A stretch of DNA of 64,000 nt from VFJQ01 sp044226525 (lineage in GTDB: Bacteria > Verrucomicrobiota > Verrucomicrobiia > Chthoniobacterales > Chthoniobacteraceae). Every line of letters begins with the position of its first letter. Positions within the stretch are counted from its first letter, which is position 1. The DNA is taken from contig JBGAGV010000002.1 in NCBI GenBank assembly GCA_044226525.1, forward strand, positions 1 to 64,000. The letters are read 5' to 3'. A program made the translations under genes and the position numbers. Under the pieces are notes generated by a model. The model was not told the origin of the DNA. It searched no databases and saw nothing but the letters and a program-made list of their open reading frames with translations. Of this stretch, positions 16,799 through 23,537 are shown piece by piece.

Positions 16799-17188
16799 AT
16801 GAAAACACTCCTCTGCTTGTTGGTTCTCGCGTTGTCTTCGTTTGCTGCGGATGTCGGTGATGTCGTTGCGGTGAGCGTGCGGAATAATACGAGCAAGGAG
16901 CATGTGTTTTATGTCGAGGCTGATCCGTCGGGCGTGGAAATGGGAACGTATACTGTATCGACCGGTAAGTCTGTAGCGTTCGGGTGGGTGATTGGGGAGA
17001 GTGAAGCCGACCGGGTGAATATTTATGTCGATGGTGAATTCTGGCGGTCGCTCAATCGTCAGGAAGGTTCCTTTTTCTTGGATTATTCCTCGCATGCCGA
17101 GGAGTTGTCTGATCTGAAGCGGCTGATCGGCCTTCTGATCGGCGTCCAGTTGTCGCATCTCGCTAAGGGCGCTTGGTCGCATAAGTAA
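16799..17188 (+). CDS. Secreted hypothetical protein of the phage-like element
   Basis: A 129-aa protein with a good signal peptide (MKTLLCLLVLALSSFAAD). The mature part is beta-rich up to about residue 90, followed by a helical, partly hydrophobic tail (LKRLIGLLIGVQLSHLA). It begins 2 bp after the 44-aa membrane gene stop, so the two are probably one transcription unit. Function unknown; an adsorption- or coat-associated role is possible but not shown. Confidence 0.7.
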   Translation: MKTLLCLLVLALSSFAADVGDVVAVSVRNNTSKEHVFYVEADPSGVEMGTYTVSTGKSVAFGWVIGESEADRVNIYVDGEFWRSLNRQEGSFFLDYSSHAEELSDLKRLIGLLIGVQLSHLAKGAWSHK

Positions 17189-17241
17189 TTTGGGGTAATC
17201 CTAAAACGCGCGGTGATGCCACTAAGCCGTGCGTCCTGAAT

Positions 17242-17277
17242 AGTGGTGTCGGTTTCATTTCGTTCTAGCTGTTATAG
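17242..17277 (+). repeat. Left terminal inverted repeat of transposon A
   Basis: Starts AGTGGTGTCGGTTTC and contains TTATAG at offset 31-36. Both blocks recur at the same offsets in the right end (21632-21667, read on the minus strand). Confidence 0.75.
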
Positions 17278-18323
17278 TTCAGGTCTTCGGCGTCCTCGTC
17301 GTAGCGGATGCCCGGTTTCTTGACGAGCGGGTTCGGTCCACCGCTCTCCGGGTCCAGATACCACGGGGTTAATAATTCGCTCTTGGGCGTCGGCGTGTGC
17401 GTGACACGGCTGGACGGCTTCTCGGCAAACTTGCTCGCGAAAGCAGCCTCAAAAGCCGCGTCATCTTGGGCGCGCAGATAATCGTCCGTGATTTGCACCA
17501 CGTCTTCTAAAGTCCACCGGCGCGTCACGATCCCCAGCGCCATCGCTGGCGTCTTCCCGGTCGTCTCGTGTTTGCGAACCATGTTGTAAATGAACGTCTG
17601 GACGCTGGCGATGAGCGCGTGGTTGTCCCACTTCTTCGAGTAAGCCAGCGTCTTGCGGGCGCACCGCTTGTTCTGCTGGCGCACCGTCAGGTTGAACCGC
17701 TCTACGTGGCAGACCGTGGACGTGCGCAGGTTCGGGTTGCCCATGATGGCCTCCCGCTCCACACCAACTAAAGGGTCCACGCGATACTTCGGCCATTCGT
17801 GCGCCTTGCACTTGGAACTGGCGAAGACTTTCGTTTCCTGTGCGAAGTCCACCCGATCCCCGAACGCTTCAGGAATGGCAAACCCGTAGCTGTTCAGCGG
17901 GTCCGTGGTGATTTGCACCCGGCCCTCGACGCGCGTCGCCAGATCGCCAGCGAACATCCGGGCGGCTTGCATGGTGCGCTTGCCAGTCAGCCAGCTCAGC
18001 ACGGCTTTAGATTCCGGGTCAATCGCCACCCACAGCCAGCAATCCCCGCGCATCGGATGACGCTTCTTGTCCTCGCGGCTCATGCGCTCCTTGTGCGTAT
18101 GAACGTAGCTCCATTGCTCGTCACACTCGATGCGCAGCACGTCCAGATTGCGGAAATGCCGGTTGTGCCAGTCCTCCGCAGCCTTCCCCACTTCGCGCAG
18201 GAAGCGCAGCACGTTCGGCTTGCCTACGCGAAACATGCGGCAGATCGAATTGACGGCTGTTCCCTCAGCGAGTGCTGAGAGGATTAAAGCGCGCTTTGCT
18301 TTGTTGATGCGTTGGTTGGCCAT
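17265..18323 (-). CDS. tnpA: IS1-family-like DDE transposase A
   Basis: A 352-aa transposase from the start MANQRINKAK (18323); ten more open codons upstream fall within the promoter region. An N-terminal helix-turn-helix (about 8-45) is followed by a DDE catalytic core of the DDE_Tnp_IS1 type: Asp68 (CDEQWSYV), Asp141 (ITTDPLNSYG) and Glu208 (HVERFNLTVR). The C-terminus has an extra Pro/Arg-rich tail compared with copy B (312 aa). All catalytic residues are present, so the gene may be active. It faces an RHH gene across a 48-bp shared promoter region. Confidence 0.9.
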   Translation of the reverse strand: MANQRINKAKRALILSALAEGTAVNSICRMFRVGKPNVLRFLREVGKAAEDWHNRHFRNLDVLRIECDEQWSYVHTHKERMSREDKKRHPMRGDCWLWVAIDPESKAVLSWLTGKRTMQAARMFAGDLATRVEGRVQITTDPLNSYGFAIPEAFGDRVDFAQETKVFASSKCKAHEWPKYRVDPLVGVEREAIMGNPNLRTSTVCHVERFNLTVRQQNKRCARKTLAYSKKWDNHALIASVQTFIYNMVRKHETTGKTPAMALGIVTRRWTLEDVVQITDDYLRAQDDAAFEAAFASKFAEKPSSRVTHTPTPKSELLTPWYLDPESGGPNPLVKKPGIRYDEDAEDLNYNS

Positions 18324-18331
18324 AGTTGGGA

Positions 18332-18372
18332 TTGACTTCTTGAAAAGATACACACATAATAGAGGGCGTCAA
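18332..18372. promoter_or_regulatory. Interlocked face-to-face promoters for RHH A (+) and transposase A (-)
   Basis: Plus strand: TTGACT (18332-18337), 17 bases, CATAAT (18355-18360). Minus strand: TTGACG (18372-18367), 16 bases, TATCTT (18350-18345). The two -35 boxes form an inverted pair TTGAC...GTCAA bounding the region, so the promoters overlap completely. The RHH ATG starts at 18372, only 11 bases after its -10 box, predicting a nearly leaderless mRNA. The same arrangement is found in transposon B. Confidence 0.7.
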
Positions 18373-18614
18373 TGAAAAACTCTCCACAAAATCAAGACGA
18401 GCATTCACACGGCGGAAAGCGCGAAGGCGCGGGCCGTCCATCCGAAGGAAAGGCTCGCTACAACGTCACGCTGACGGCTGAGAACGTCGAGAAAGCCAAG
18501 GCTAAGGAAAAGAACTTCTCCGGACTCCTTGATGATCTTCTATCCGATTGGCTGAAGAAATCAGCGCCCGTTGCCACCAAAGGCAACAGCGGGCGCGATA
18601 CATCCCTCAAATGA
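18372..18614 (+). CDS. CcdA-like ribbon-helix-helix regulator A
   Basis: An 80-aa protein. A basic N-terminus (GGKREGAGRPSEGKAR) leads to an RHH domain: strand YNVTLTAENV, then helices around VEKAKAKEKNFSGLLDDLL and SDWLKK. It closely matches the RHH protein of transposon B (NVEKAK...NFSGLLD.LL.DWL). CcdA-type antitoxins share this pattern, but no CcdB-like toxin follows. Because it shares overlapping promoters with the transposase, the likely job is repression of both genes; that is inference. Confidence 0.8.
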   Translation: MKNSPQNQDEHSHGGKREGAGRPSEGKARYNVTLTAENVEKAKAKEKNFSGLLDDLLSDWLKKSAPVATKGNSGRDTSLK

Positions 18615-18632
18615 ACACCGCGATATCCTCCC

Positions 18633-18947
18633 CTATCCGCCAGCGAAGTGGGTGTTCAGTGACGGCCTCCACGCAGAGATTAGCTCCCGTTCAATTGCCG
18701 CCCGCGTGGCCTCTTCCTGAACCACCATCGCATGAACATGGGTGGCCCCAAGCTGAACCGCCTCCTCCCACCGCTCATGACCAGGAAGACGATTACTGAA
18801 GGATTCGGCCTTCCCGATATAGTGCGGGCGCCACAATCCCTGCGCGTTTAGGCCGGCGAAAATATAGACGCCACCTACTTCGTTCCACGTTGAATCCATA
18901 TCGCACACCGTGAAGGCGTGCTGTCTCCAAGACACTGTCTTATTCAT
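18633..18947 (-). CDS. GIY-YIG nuclease-superfamily protein
   Basis: A 104-aa protein from the start MNKTVSWRQH (18947). GIY-YIG hallmarks are visible in order: GVYIF (26-30), YIGKA (43-47), Arg53 with GHERW (57-61), a Glu in the IERELI helix (85-90) and PSLN (95-98). The single-domain size matches small GIY-YIG proteins carried by phages and mobile elements. Substrate unknown; it could be a structure-specific or defence nuclease, or assist transposition. It lies between the RHH gene and the ImmA operon inside transposon A. Confidence 0.75.
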   Translation of the reverse strand: MNKTVSWRQHAFTVCDMDSTWNEVGGVYIFAGLNAQGLWRPHYIGKAESFSNRLPGHERWEEAVQLGATHVHAMVVQEEATRAAIERELISAWRPSLNTHFAGG

Positions 18948-19000
18948 AGTTTTCTGATTGATTCTCGAACTCGGATGAGCCAGTGTCGTGGCACGAAAGA

Positions 19001-19014
19001 CCCCCAACCGGGGG
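19001..19014 (-). terminator. Candidate terminator of the ImmA operon
   Basis: CCCCC-AACC-GGGGG (19001-19014). On the minus strand the hairpin is followed by TCTTTCG. It lies downstream of the ImmA gene and upstream of the GIY-YIG start. Confidence 0.4.
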
Positions 19015-19048
19015 TTGCTAGAGCACTGGCCGTTAAGGGCCCGGTATT

Positions 19049-19096
19049 CCGGCCACCCGATTCCTCTCGCCAAAGAATCATCGGGTGGCCGGTTTT
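19049..19096 (+). terminator. Strong hairpin with T-run
   Basis: CCGGCCACCCGA (19049-19060) and TCGGGTGGCCGG (19081-19092) are exact complements, followed by TTTT on the plus strand. No plus-strand gene ends nearby, so it may insulate the ImmA gene from plus-strand transcription starting at the RHH promoter. Confidence 0.65.
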
Positions 19097-19152
19097 GTGT
19101 CTGCGCGGACGGTCCTACCGGGAGGCGTCGAGACCGCGCTGTAGAGTTAATT

Positions 19153-20295
19153 TCATGCGAATTCTTGGCTGGAAGCGGGCTGTCCGAAATTGACGGTGAT
19201 TACCTTGTCGAATTCTTTCGGCTGGAATTGCGCGGGATCGGTATCGAATACATCGCAAAGCACATTGCTTGGCATCGGCAGTTCGGATGGGATTTCCCAG
19301 GCGTGAATCACGTTGTTCTCTTCCAAAAGCTGAAGACTGCGCTTTCCCAGCGAACGCTTGATTGGAGGAATCAAGTTGTCGAGCGGCTCCATGCGAGCGC
19401 GGCGCCAGCCCTTCGCGCTCATCTGTCGAAATAGGGCCTGATATTTATCATCGGTGATGAGTTCCAACTGATGCGCTCGGAATATCATCGCTTGCACGGA
19501 GACACCCCACTTCGACTTCAGTTTCAAGAAACCATCAAGCGAGGTATCCAAAACATCCGGGGCAAATGTCTCCGTTGGCAGCAGAAATGCGCCAGCAAAA
19601 GCGTTCGCTTCAGCCTCAATTTGAGGCAGTATTTTTGAATCGCAGACATCGGTATCCGAATAGTGTTGATGGCGTATTAGGTGGGCCAGTTCATGGCATG
19701 CATCGAATCGAGCGCGCGCCGCGTCCTTCTTATCAGCGCCAAGGAAAATGAACGGGCGCCCACCAATGAAGCGCGAGAACGCATCAAATCGGTCATCTCC
19801 AAATGCGGCTGTGGCAAGGGCAATGCCTTTCGATTCGAAAAGTTCACCGAGCTTCAGAATCGGACGATTGCCCAAGCCCCAAGCAGTGCGGCAGCGTTGG
19901 GCTGATTCCTCAGGATCGCTGTCGAAAGGCACGCTCGGAAGCACGGGAGCAGGAAAGTTAATTCGATCGCCGAGCCACAAAAACACCTCAGCAAACAACT
20001 GCGCCAAGCGAGCGGCTTTCCGATTTGCCTTCCGTGTATTCGCGTTCAAGCAGGCTCGAAAAGTGAGCGGGCCACACTCGAAAACAGCCGATGGGATTGG
20101 CCTCATCAAAAGCGCCATGGGAAACCCAAGACGTTCCGAGATCGCCGCGACGTTCTCAGCCGTAGGCTGCTTTACTCCGGTTTCCCACTGCGCAACTGCG
20201 GGTGGGGAAAGATTCATCATCGAAGCGAGATCTGTTTTCGTTATTCCCGCTAGCTCTCTCGCCTGCGTGATCCGCTTTGGAACTACTCGACTCAC
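19153..20295 (-). CDS. XRE regulator with ImmA/IrrE metallopeptidase domain
   Basis: A 380-aa two-domain protein. An XRE helix-turn-helix occupies about 8-55 (ITKTDLASMMNLSPPAVAQWE). The ImmA/IrrE (peptidase M78) domain follows, with the zinc motif HELAH at 201-205 and the third ligand region EAEANAFAGAFLLP (227-240). ImmA proteins cleave repressors of mobile elements or stress regulators; fused XRE-ImmA proteins often regulate phage or toxin-antitoxin loci. Its start overlaps the upstream 216-aa gene stop by ATGA. A palindromic operator precedes the operon at 20953-20975. Confidence 0.88.
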   Translation of the reverse strand: MSRVVPKRITQARELAGITKTDLASMMNLSPPAVAQWETGVKQPTAENVAAISERLGFPMALLMRPIPSAVFECGPLTFRACLNANTRKANRKAARLAQLFAEVFLWLGDRINFPAPVLPSVPFDSDPEESAQRCRTAWGLGNRPILKLGELFESKGIALATAAFGDDRFDAFSRFIGGRPFIFLGADKKDAARARFDACHELAHLIRHQHYSDTDVCDSKILPQIEAEANAFAGAFLLPTETFAPDVLDTSLDGFLKLKSKWGVSVQAMIFRAHQLELITDDKYQALFRQMSAKGWRRARMEPLDNLIPPIKRSLGKRSLQLLEENNVIHAWEIPSELPMPSNVLCDVFDTDPAQFQPKEFDKVITVNFGQPASSQEFA

Positions 20296-20942
20296 GTGGC
20301 TTGCTCCCCGGTTTCGTCTTCGTCGTCCCGCAGGTGTTCTTTGATGTCTGGATTTGGACCTTGGATGTCTTCCTGATCCGCCGACGGCTCGGCGAACGGC
20401 ACATTCATGATGTTGCCGGTCAGATCGATGTAGTGAGTCGGCTTGGCTGGATCGTAGTAGCCGCGAATGAAGGCGAACTCCTCGCCCCGCTTACCGCCAT
20501 AAACCAACGTCAACTTGAGCTTTTCCCTCTCGCCTTGGCCCTCTGCGATAAAACTCATGACCTGCTGAAGCCCCGTGCGCCAATCCGATCGAAATGCACA
20601 ATCGCGAGGAGAGTCCTCCATGTCCGAGATATGGCAGACGATCATCTCGGTGTTCGCTCCATGCAGTTCAAAGATGTAAAAACCGTTTTTCTGCTGAGCC
20701 TGCCGCCAATGTGCCGTGATTCCGCGCAACAGGCCACTTTTGCAACCCTGATCCAAGCGCTGGCTCACTGCCACGAACCGCGTCACGCCTGTATGCATCG
20801 GCTGATTCGGCGTTGCAAATACGCTGTTATTTTTCGGATTGCAGATTTTCTCTGTCTCTTCAAGAGCGCTTAGAAGACACACTTTGAGAGCCGAAAGGTT
20901 GCCTTCCGGCCAGTCTTGGTTGGTTATGTTTGTAGGGTCCAT
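20292..20942 (-). CDS. Unknown protein in operon with XRE-ImmA
   Basis: A 216-aa soluble protein I do not recognise. It mixes alpha and beta segments (FYIFELHGANTEMIVCHISDME, LKLTLVYGGKRGEEFAFIRGYYD) and has a very acidic C-terminal tail (DDEDETGEQ). It is translationally coupled to the ImmA-domain protein (ATGA), so it is the most likely partner or substrate: a target of cleavage, a toxin, or an effector controlled by it. None of these is demonstrated by sequence. Confidence 0.75.
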   Translation of the reverse strand: MDPTNITNQDWPEGNLSALKVCLLSALEETEKICNPKNNSVFATPNQPMHTGVTRFVAVSQRLDQGCKSGLLRGITAHWRQAQQKNGFYIFELHGANTEMIVCHISDMEDSPRDCAFRSDWRTGLQQVMSFIAEGQGEREKLKLTLVYGGKRGEEFAFIRGYYDPAKPTHYIDLTGNIMNVPFAEPSADQEDIQGPNPDIKEHLRDDEDETGEQAT

Positions 20943-20952
20943 TGGCGGCTTT

Positions 20953-20975
20953 GGTTAAGCGATGGGAGCTTAACC
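20953..20975. promoter_or_regulatory. Perfect palindromic operator upstream of the ImmA operon
   Basis: GGTTAAGC (20953-20960) and GCTTAACC (20968-20975) flank 7 bases, 10 bp upstream of the 216-aa gene start. A minus-strand TTGACT box lies just upstream near 20986, so the palindrome covers the -10 area. A related half-site TTAACCGG lies at 21001. It probably binds the XRE domain for autoregulation. Confidence 0.6.
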
Positions 20976-21011
20976 AGAATCGGCAGTCAATCCTATTTTC
21001 TTAACCGGACT

Positions 21012-21179
21012 CTAATTTTCCCCACAGGCTTTCTTCAGCCGTTCCTTCGCTTCTCGAAGCTGCCGCTGTAGCTCAGGATCGCCAAGCAGGTCTTCGCCAT
21101 TCGGCTTCTCCGTGCCCGTGGCGCGGGCAAGCGCGTCCGCAATCTCACTGTTCTCGTCCGGCGGTTCGCGGTCTGGCAT
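21012..21179 (-). CDS. Small acidic protein A of the transposon family
   Basis: A 55-aa protein (MPDREPPDENSE...) with a disordered acidic N-terminal half and a charged helix at the C-terminus (GDPELQRQLREAKERLKK). A 58-aa protein of the same architecture (GDEKTRELYRKLKAEAQK) lies in transposon B at 23861-24037, also on the minus strand between the RHH gene and the right end. The shared position argues that both are real and part of the transposon core. Function unknown. Confidence 0.6.
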   Translation of the reverse strand: MPDREPPDENSEIADALARATGTEKPNGEDLLGDPELQRQLREAKERLKKACGEN

Positions 21180-21231
21180 GGCCGAACGATTGCACTTGAT
21201 TCAACCGACAGCAATATCATTACGTTGCTCC

Positions 21232-21438
21232 ATGAGCCCGATTATCAAGCACGAAGGCGGAGACATCGTCACGTATTGCCCATTCTGCAAATCGCAGGTG
21301 TATCGGCGAGAGCCAGGTCCCAATGCTGAGTTTTCTTGCCTCATTGCGTTCGGAATGCACGTTGCCAGCTGCAAGGAAAGTCCCGACTACAAAGAGACGG
21401 AAATGGACAAGTTTTTGAAGGAGCTCCACGGAGAATAG
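21232..21438 (+). CDS. Cys-containing 68-aa protein, probable zinc ribbon
   Basis: Start MSPIIKHEGG at 21232. CPFC (residues 16-19), Cys at about 36 and HVASC (43-47) could form a single zinc site. It is divergent from the small acidic gene. Nucleic-acid binding is a reasonable guess; function unknown. Confidence 0.6.
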   Translation: MSPIIKHEGGDIVTYCPFCKSQVYRREPGPNAEFSCLIAFGMHVASCKESPDYKETEMDKFLKELHGE

Positions 21439-21462
21439 TCGGTCCACCTCTTGATGTTGCCA

Positions 21463-21552
21463 TCACCGCAGCAGCGGCAGGCCGAGAGCAGCGGCGAGTA
21501 GTCCGAGGAGTGCGAGGGCGACTTTCTGATCGAGGCTGATTTGAATTTTCAC
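21463..21552 (-). CDS. Possible 29-aa membrane peptide
   Basis: A GTG-initiated frame reading MKIQISLDQKVALALL, then a hydrophobic stretch rich in Leu and Ala ending LLR. It has one membrane-helix length and a polar N-terminus, the style of very small phage or toxin membrane peptides. No Shine-Dalgarno is visible, so the call is weak. Confidence 0.3.
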   Translation of the reverse strand: MKIQISLDQKVALALLGLLAAALGLPLLR

Positions 21553-21631
21553 GCCGCGACCGTGGCGTTGTCACGCTGATGGATCAAAGACGCTGCGCAC
21601 CTTACGGAACTTACGGACGGAAAAACGCGTC

Positions 21632-21667
21632 CTATAATTCCCACACTGAACCGAAACCGACACCAAT
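21632..21667 (-). repeat. Right terminal inverted repeat of transposon A
   Basis: Read on the minus strand it starts ATTGGTGTCGGTTTCGG and has TTATAG at offset 31-36, matching the left end at 17242-17277. Confidence 0.75.
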
Positions 21668-21669
21668 AG

Positions 21670-21706
21670 ATTGGTGCTGGTCCTGCTTCCCGTTATGGCA
21701 ATTCTA
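21670..21706 (+). repeat. Left terminal inverted repeat of transposon B
   Basis: Starts ATTGGTGCTGGTCCTG and contains TTATGGCA at offset 24-31. With the last bases of transposon A it forms the palindrome CACCAAT-AG-ATTGGTG (21661-21676). Confidence 0.75.
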
Positions 21707-21858
21707 CAGAGGCAGGCACGATTCAGGAACGGAAACGCGATTTGTTTTGACTATCCTGATTGAGGCCAGCCATAGGCAATGACTTGACAGCCAAGGCGGC
21801 CAAGCTTAGCGAGGAAGCTTGAAAGCGACCGACTGCCTTATTGCCTTCTGGAATAGCC
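21707..21858. other. Short gap at the left of transposon B
   Basis: No supported gene. A 22-codon frame beginning MAILQRQARF at 21696 starts inside the terminal repeat; it has no Shine-Dalgarno and is not called. Confidence 0.5.
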
Positions 21859-22329
21859 CTAAGGCGTGCGGGATGGCTGCGCTGTCCGTGTCCGCTGTAT
21901 CACTTCTACTTTCGACTTTTGCGCTTGGGGTTCGATATGGGCGCAACTTTGAACGGTCGCTACAATGGCAAGAAACGCTGACAGAATCGACACCCCAAGA
22001 GCCCACCTTGCCCACTGGCCAGCCTCTTTCGAGTGCCTTTCGGTTTGCTCCATCCGCTGCTCATGTAGAGTCTGATTTTGTTCAAACGTTTCCTCCAGCC
22101 ACGTCGTCTGCCTCTTTAGCTCTTCCAGTTGCGGCCCCGCGCCACGGCGAGCCAGAATGTCTTCAATCACCGTGATGGCCGGAGTGCCTTCTAGGCGCGC
22201 CTTGTAGTAAGCTAGTTGTGTCGGCGTTAAGCGGTCCCGTTCATCATCTGAAAGCCTCATAAATCGGCTGTATTCCGTCTGCTTTGGCTTGGCGAATTTG
22301 AGCCGGAAACCGTCTGAGGAGTCTGCCAT
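21859..22329 (-). CDS. Coiled-coil protein with one membrane helix (cargo of B)
   Basis: A 156-aa protein. The N-terminal 60 residues are charged (RFMRLSDDERDRLTPTQLAYY). About 65-105 is a Glu/Gln-rich coiled coil (ELKRQTTWLEETFEQNQTLHEQR), followed by one transmembrane helix (about 110-128, WALGVSILSAFLAIVATV) and a short basic tail. It starts 40 bp after the transposase stop on the same strand, so it is likely cotranscribed. It resembles small phage or island membrane-associated proteins; function unknown. Confidence 0.7.
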   Translation of the reverse strand: MADSSDGFRLKFAKPKQTEYSRFMRLSDDERDRLTPTQLAYYKARLEGTPAITVIEDILARRGAGPQLEELKRQTTWLEETFEQNQTLHEQRMEQTERHSKEAGQWARWALGVSILSAFLAIVATVQSCAHIEPQAQKSKVEVIQRTRTAQPSRTP

Positions 22330-22369
22330 GCCGAGATTGAGCCCTTTTGCTCAACCGCTGGCAAAGCTT

Positions 22370-23308
22370 TTACTGACCGGCCAGAGCCGCCGCAAACATC
22401 GCATCCTCAGCCTCCCGGCGTTTCCGGGCCGCTTCCTGCCGATCTGCTTCCCAACGCGGTTGCCAGTAAGCCTGAGTCTCGCTGACAACATCCTCGAAGG
22501 TCCAAGCCCGATCTGTGACGCCAGCGGCTTGTGCGGGTGTCTTTCCAGCCAGTCCTTTGTGCTTCCTCACAAGGTTGTAAACGGCCAGATGCAAGCCCGT
22601 GGCGAGCTTGTGCATTCGCAGGCATTTGCTGTAGCCCAGCGTGGCGCGGGTAAAGCGGGTCATTTCCTGCCGGATGGACAGGAACAGGCGTTCCGTGTGC
22701 GCCGTGGTGAGCAAGCCCATGTGAGGCTGGCCGATGACCGCCTTGCGTTCTGCTTGGGCAATCTTCGGGATGCCCCAATAACGGCGGCGCGGCCAATCCT
22801 CAGGCTTGAACGCATCCACAAAGGTCTTGGTTTCGGTCCCGTAAGTGGCACGCCCTTCAAATGCGCCACGGATGGCAAACTCGTAGCTGGCCAGTGCATC
22901 GGTCGCAATCTGGACCGTGCCGACTACGCGCTTGGCAAGATCGGTCATCAAATCCTCTGCCATCTGTGCTTTACGGTCGCCGATGCGGTGCGCGATGACC
23001 AGCTTCGTATCGCTGTCCATCGCTACCCACAGCCAGAAATCACCACGGTTCTTTTCAGGCCGCGCCATGCGTGAGCCGTGACAGCCGACATACTGCCACT
23101 GTTCATCGCAGGCAATCCGCTCGCAGCTCAGGCCCGTAAAGGTCCGCATCATGTAGGCGTTCATGGCCTCGCCAGCCTCGGCAATCAGCCTCAAAACCGC
23201 GTCTTTCCCGGTCTTGGTGACACGGCAAATGGCGTTGATGGGCGTGCCTTCCGTCAGAAGCGCGAGAATCAAAACCTGCTTTTCGTTGGAAATTCGTTGG
23301 TATGCCAT
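22370..23308 (-). CDS. tnpA: IS1-family-like DDE transposase B
   Basis: A 312-aa transposase from the start MAYQRISNEK (23308). Same family as transposase A: N-terminal helix-turn-helix (about 8-45) and catalytic Asp68 (CDEQWQYV), Asp137 (IATDALASYE) and Glu206 (HTERLFLSIR). The two proteins share the motif blocks but are clearly diverged, so B is not a recent duplicate of A. Unlike A, its stop is about 700 bp from the left terminal repeat because a cargo gene intervenes. Confidence 0.9.
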   Translation of the reverse strand: MAYQRISNEKQVLILALLTEGTPINAICRVTKTGKDAVLRLIAEAGEAMNAYMMRTFTGLSCERIACDEQWQYVGCHGSRMARPEKNRGDFWLWVAMDSDTKLVIAHRIGDRKAQMAEDLMTDLAKRVVGTVQIATDALASYEFAIRGAFEGRATYGTETKTFVDAFKPEDWPRRRYWGIPKIAQAERKAVIGQPHMGLLTTAHTERLFLSIRQEMTRFTRATLGYSKCLRMHKLATGLHLAVYNLVRKHKGLAGKTPAQAAGVTDRAWTFEDVVSETQAYWQPRWEADRQEAARKRREAEDAMFAAALAGQ

Positions 23309-23315
23309 AACAGAG

Positions 23316-23355
23316 TTGACGAACCGTTTAATACGCACTAAATAGAGCGTGTCAA
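23316..23355. promoter_or_regulatory. Interlocked face-to-face promoters for RHH B (+) and transposase B (-)
   Basis: Plus strand: TTGACG (23316-23321), 17 bases, TAAATA (23339-23344). Minus strand: TTGACA (23355-23350), 16 bases, TATTAA (23333-23328). As in transposon A, the -35 boxes form TTGAC...GTCAA around the whole region, and the inner sequence ATAGAG is shared. Confidence 0.7.
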
Positions 23356-23363
23356 CATTAAGT

Positions 23364-23537
23364 ATGCACGAAACTAAAGAACCACCTAAACGTCGTCCTG
23401 GCCGTCCTGCTCAGGACAAGGAGCGCGTGACCGTCACGCTTGATCGTCAGAACGTGGAGAAGGCCAAGCGCGTAGCGTCCAACTTCTCAGGGTTGCTTGA
23501 TCGTTTGCTGGCCGATTGGCTAGGGAAGGCAGCATGA
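23364..23537 (+). CDS. CcdA-like ribbon-helix-helix regulator B
   Basis: A 57-aa protein from ATG 23364; an in-frame GTG at 23349 would lie almost on the transcription start. Basic KRRPGRPAQDK leads to strand RVTVTLDRQNV and helices VEKAKRVASNFSGLLDRLL and ADWLGK. It closely matches the RHH protein of transposon A, in the same divergent position. Its stop overlaps the next gene (ATGA at 23534-23537). Confidence 0.78.
   Translation: MHETKEPPKRRPGRPAQDKERVTVTLDRQNVEKAKRVASNFSGLLDRLLADWLGKAA

Larger units (their letters stand above)
13538..17241. mobile_element. Putative ssDNA-phage or satellite rolling-circle element (remnant)
   Basis: This block combines a dif-like site (13538-13566), a cluster of hairpins (13623-13735), a chain of very small genes mostly with ATGA overlaps, an HUH rolling-circle Rep (15319-15870), a perfect 15-bp hairpin about 150 bp downstream of rep, and small membrane or exported proteins at 16662-17188. 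The layout matches inovirus-like or related ssDNA replicons and their satellites. No Zot-like ATPase or recognisable coat protein was found, so it is either a satellite or was truncated by transposon A at 17242. Boundaries are approximate. Confidence 0.55.
17242..21667. mobile_element. Transposon A: IS1-like, cargo-carrying
   Basis: A 4.4-kb unit bounded by imperfect inverted repeats of about 36 bp (26 of 36 identical by hand alignment, including TGGTGTCGGTTTC). The transposase reads toward the left end and its stop codon lies inside the left repeat. Cargo: a divergent RHH gene, a GIY-YIG protein, an XRE-ImmA operon, a small acidic protein and a Cys-rich 68-aa protein. Only 2 bp separate its right end from element B. 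AATAG occurs at the left edge (17239-17243) and at the A/B junction (21665-21669) and may be a target duplication. Confidence 0.75.

Noticed and set aside
21819..22175. Plus-strand frame with a hydrophobic N-terminus in transposon B
   Set aside because: Fully opposite to the 156-aa coiled-coil membrane protein, which has better composition; no Shine-Dalgarno.
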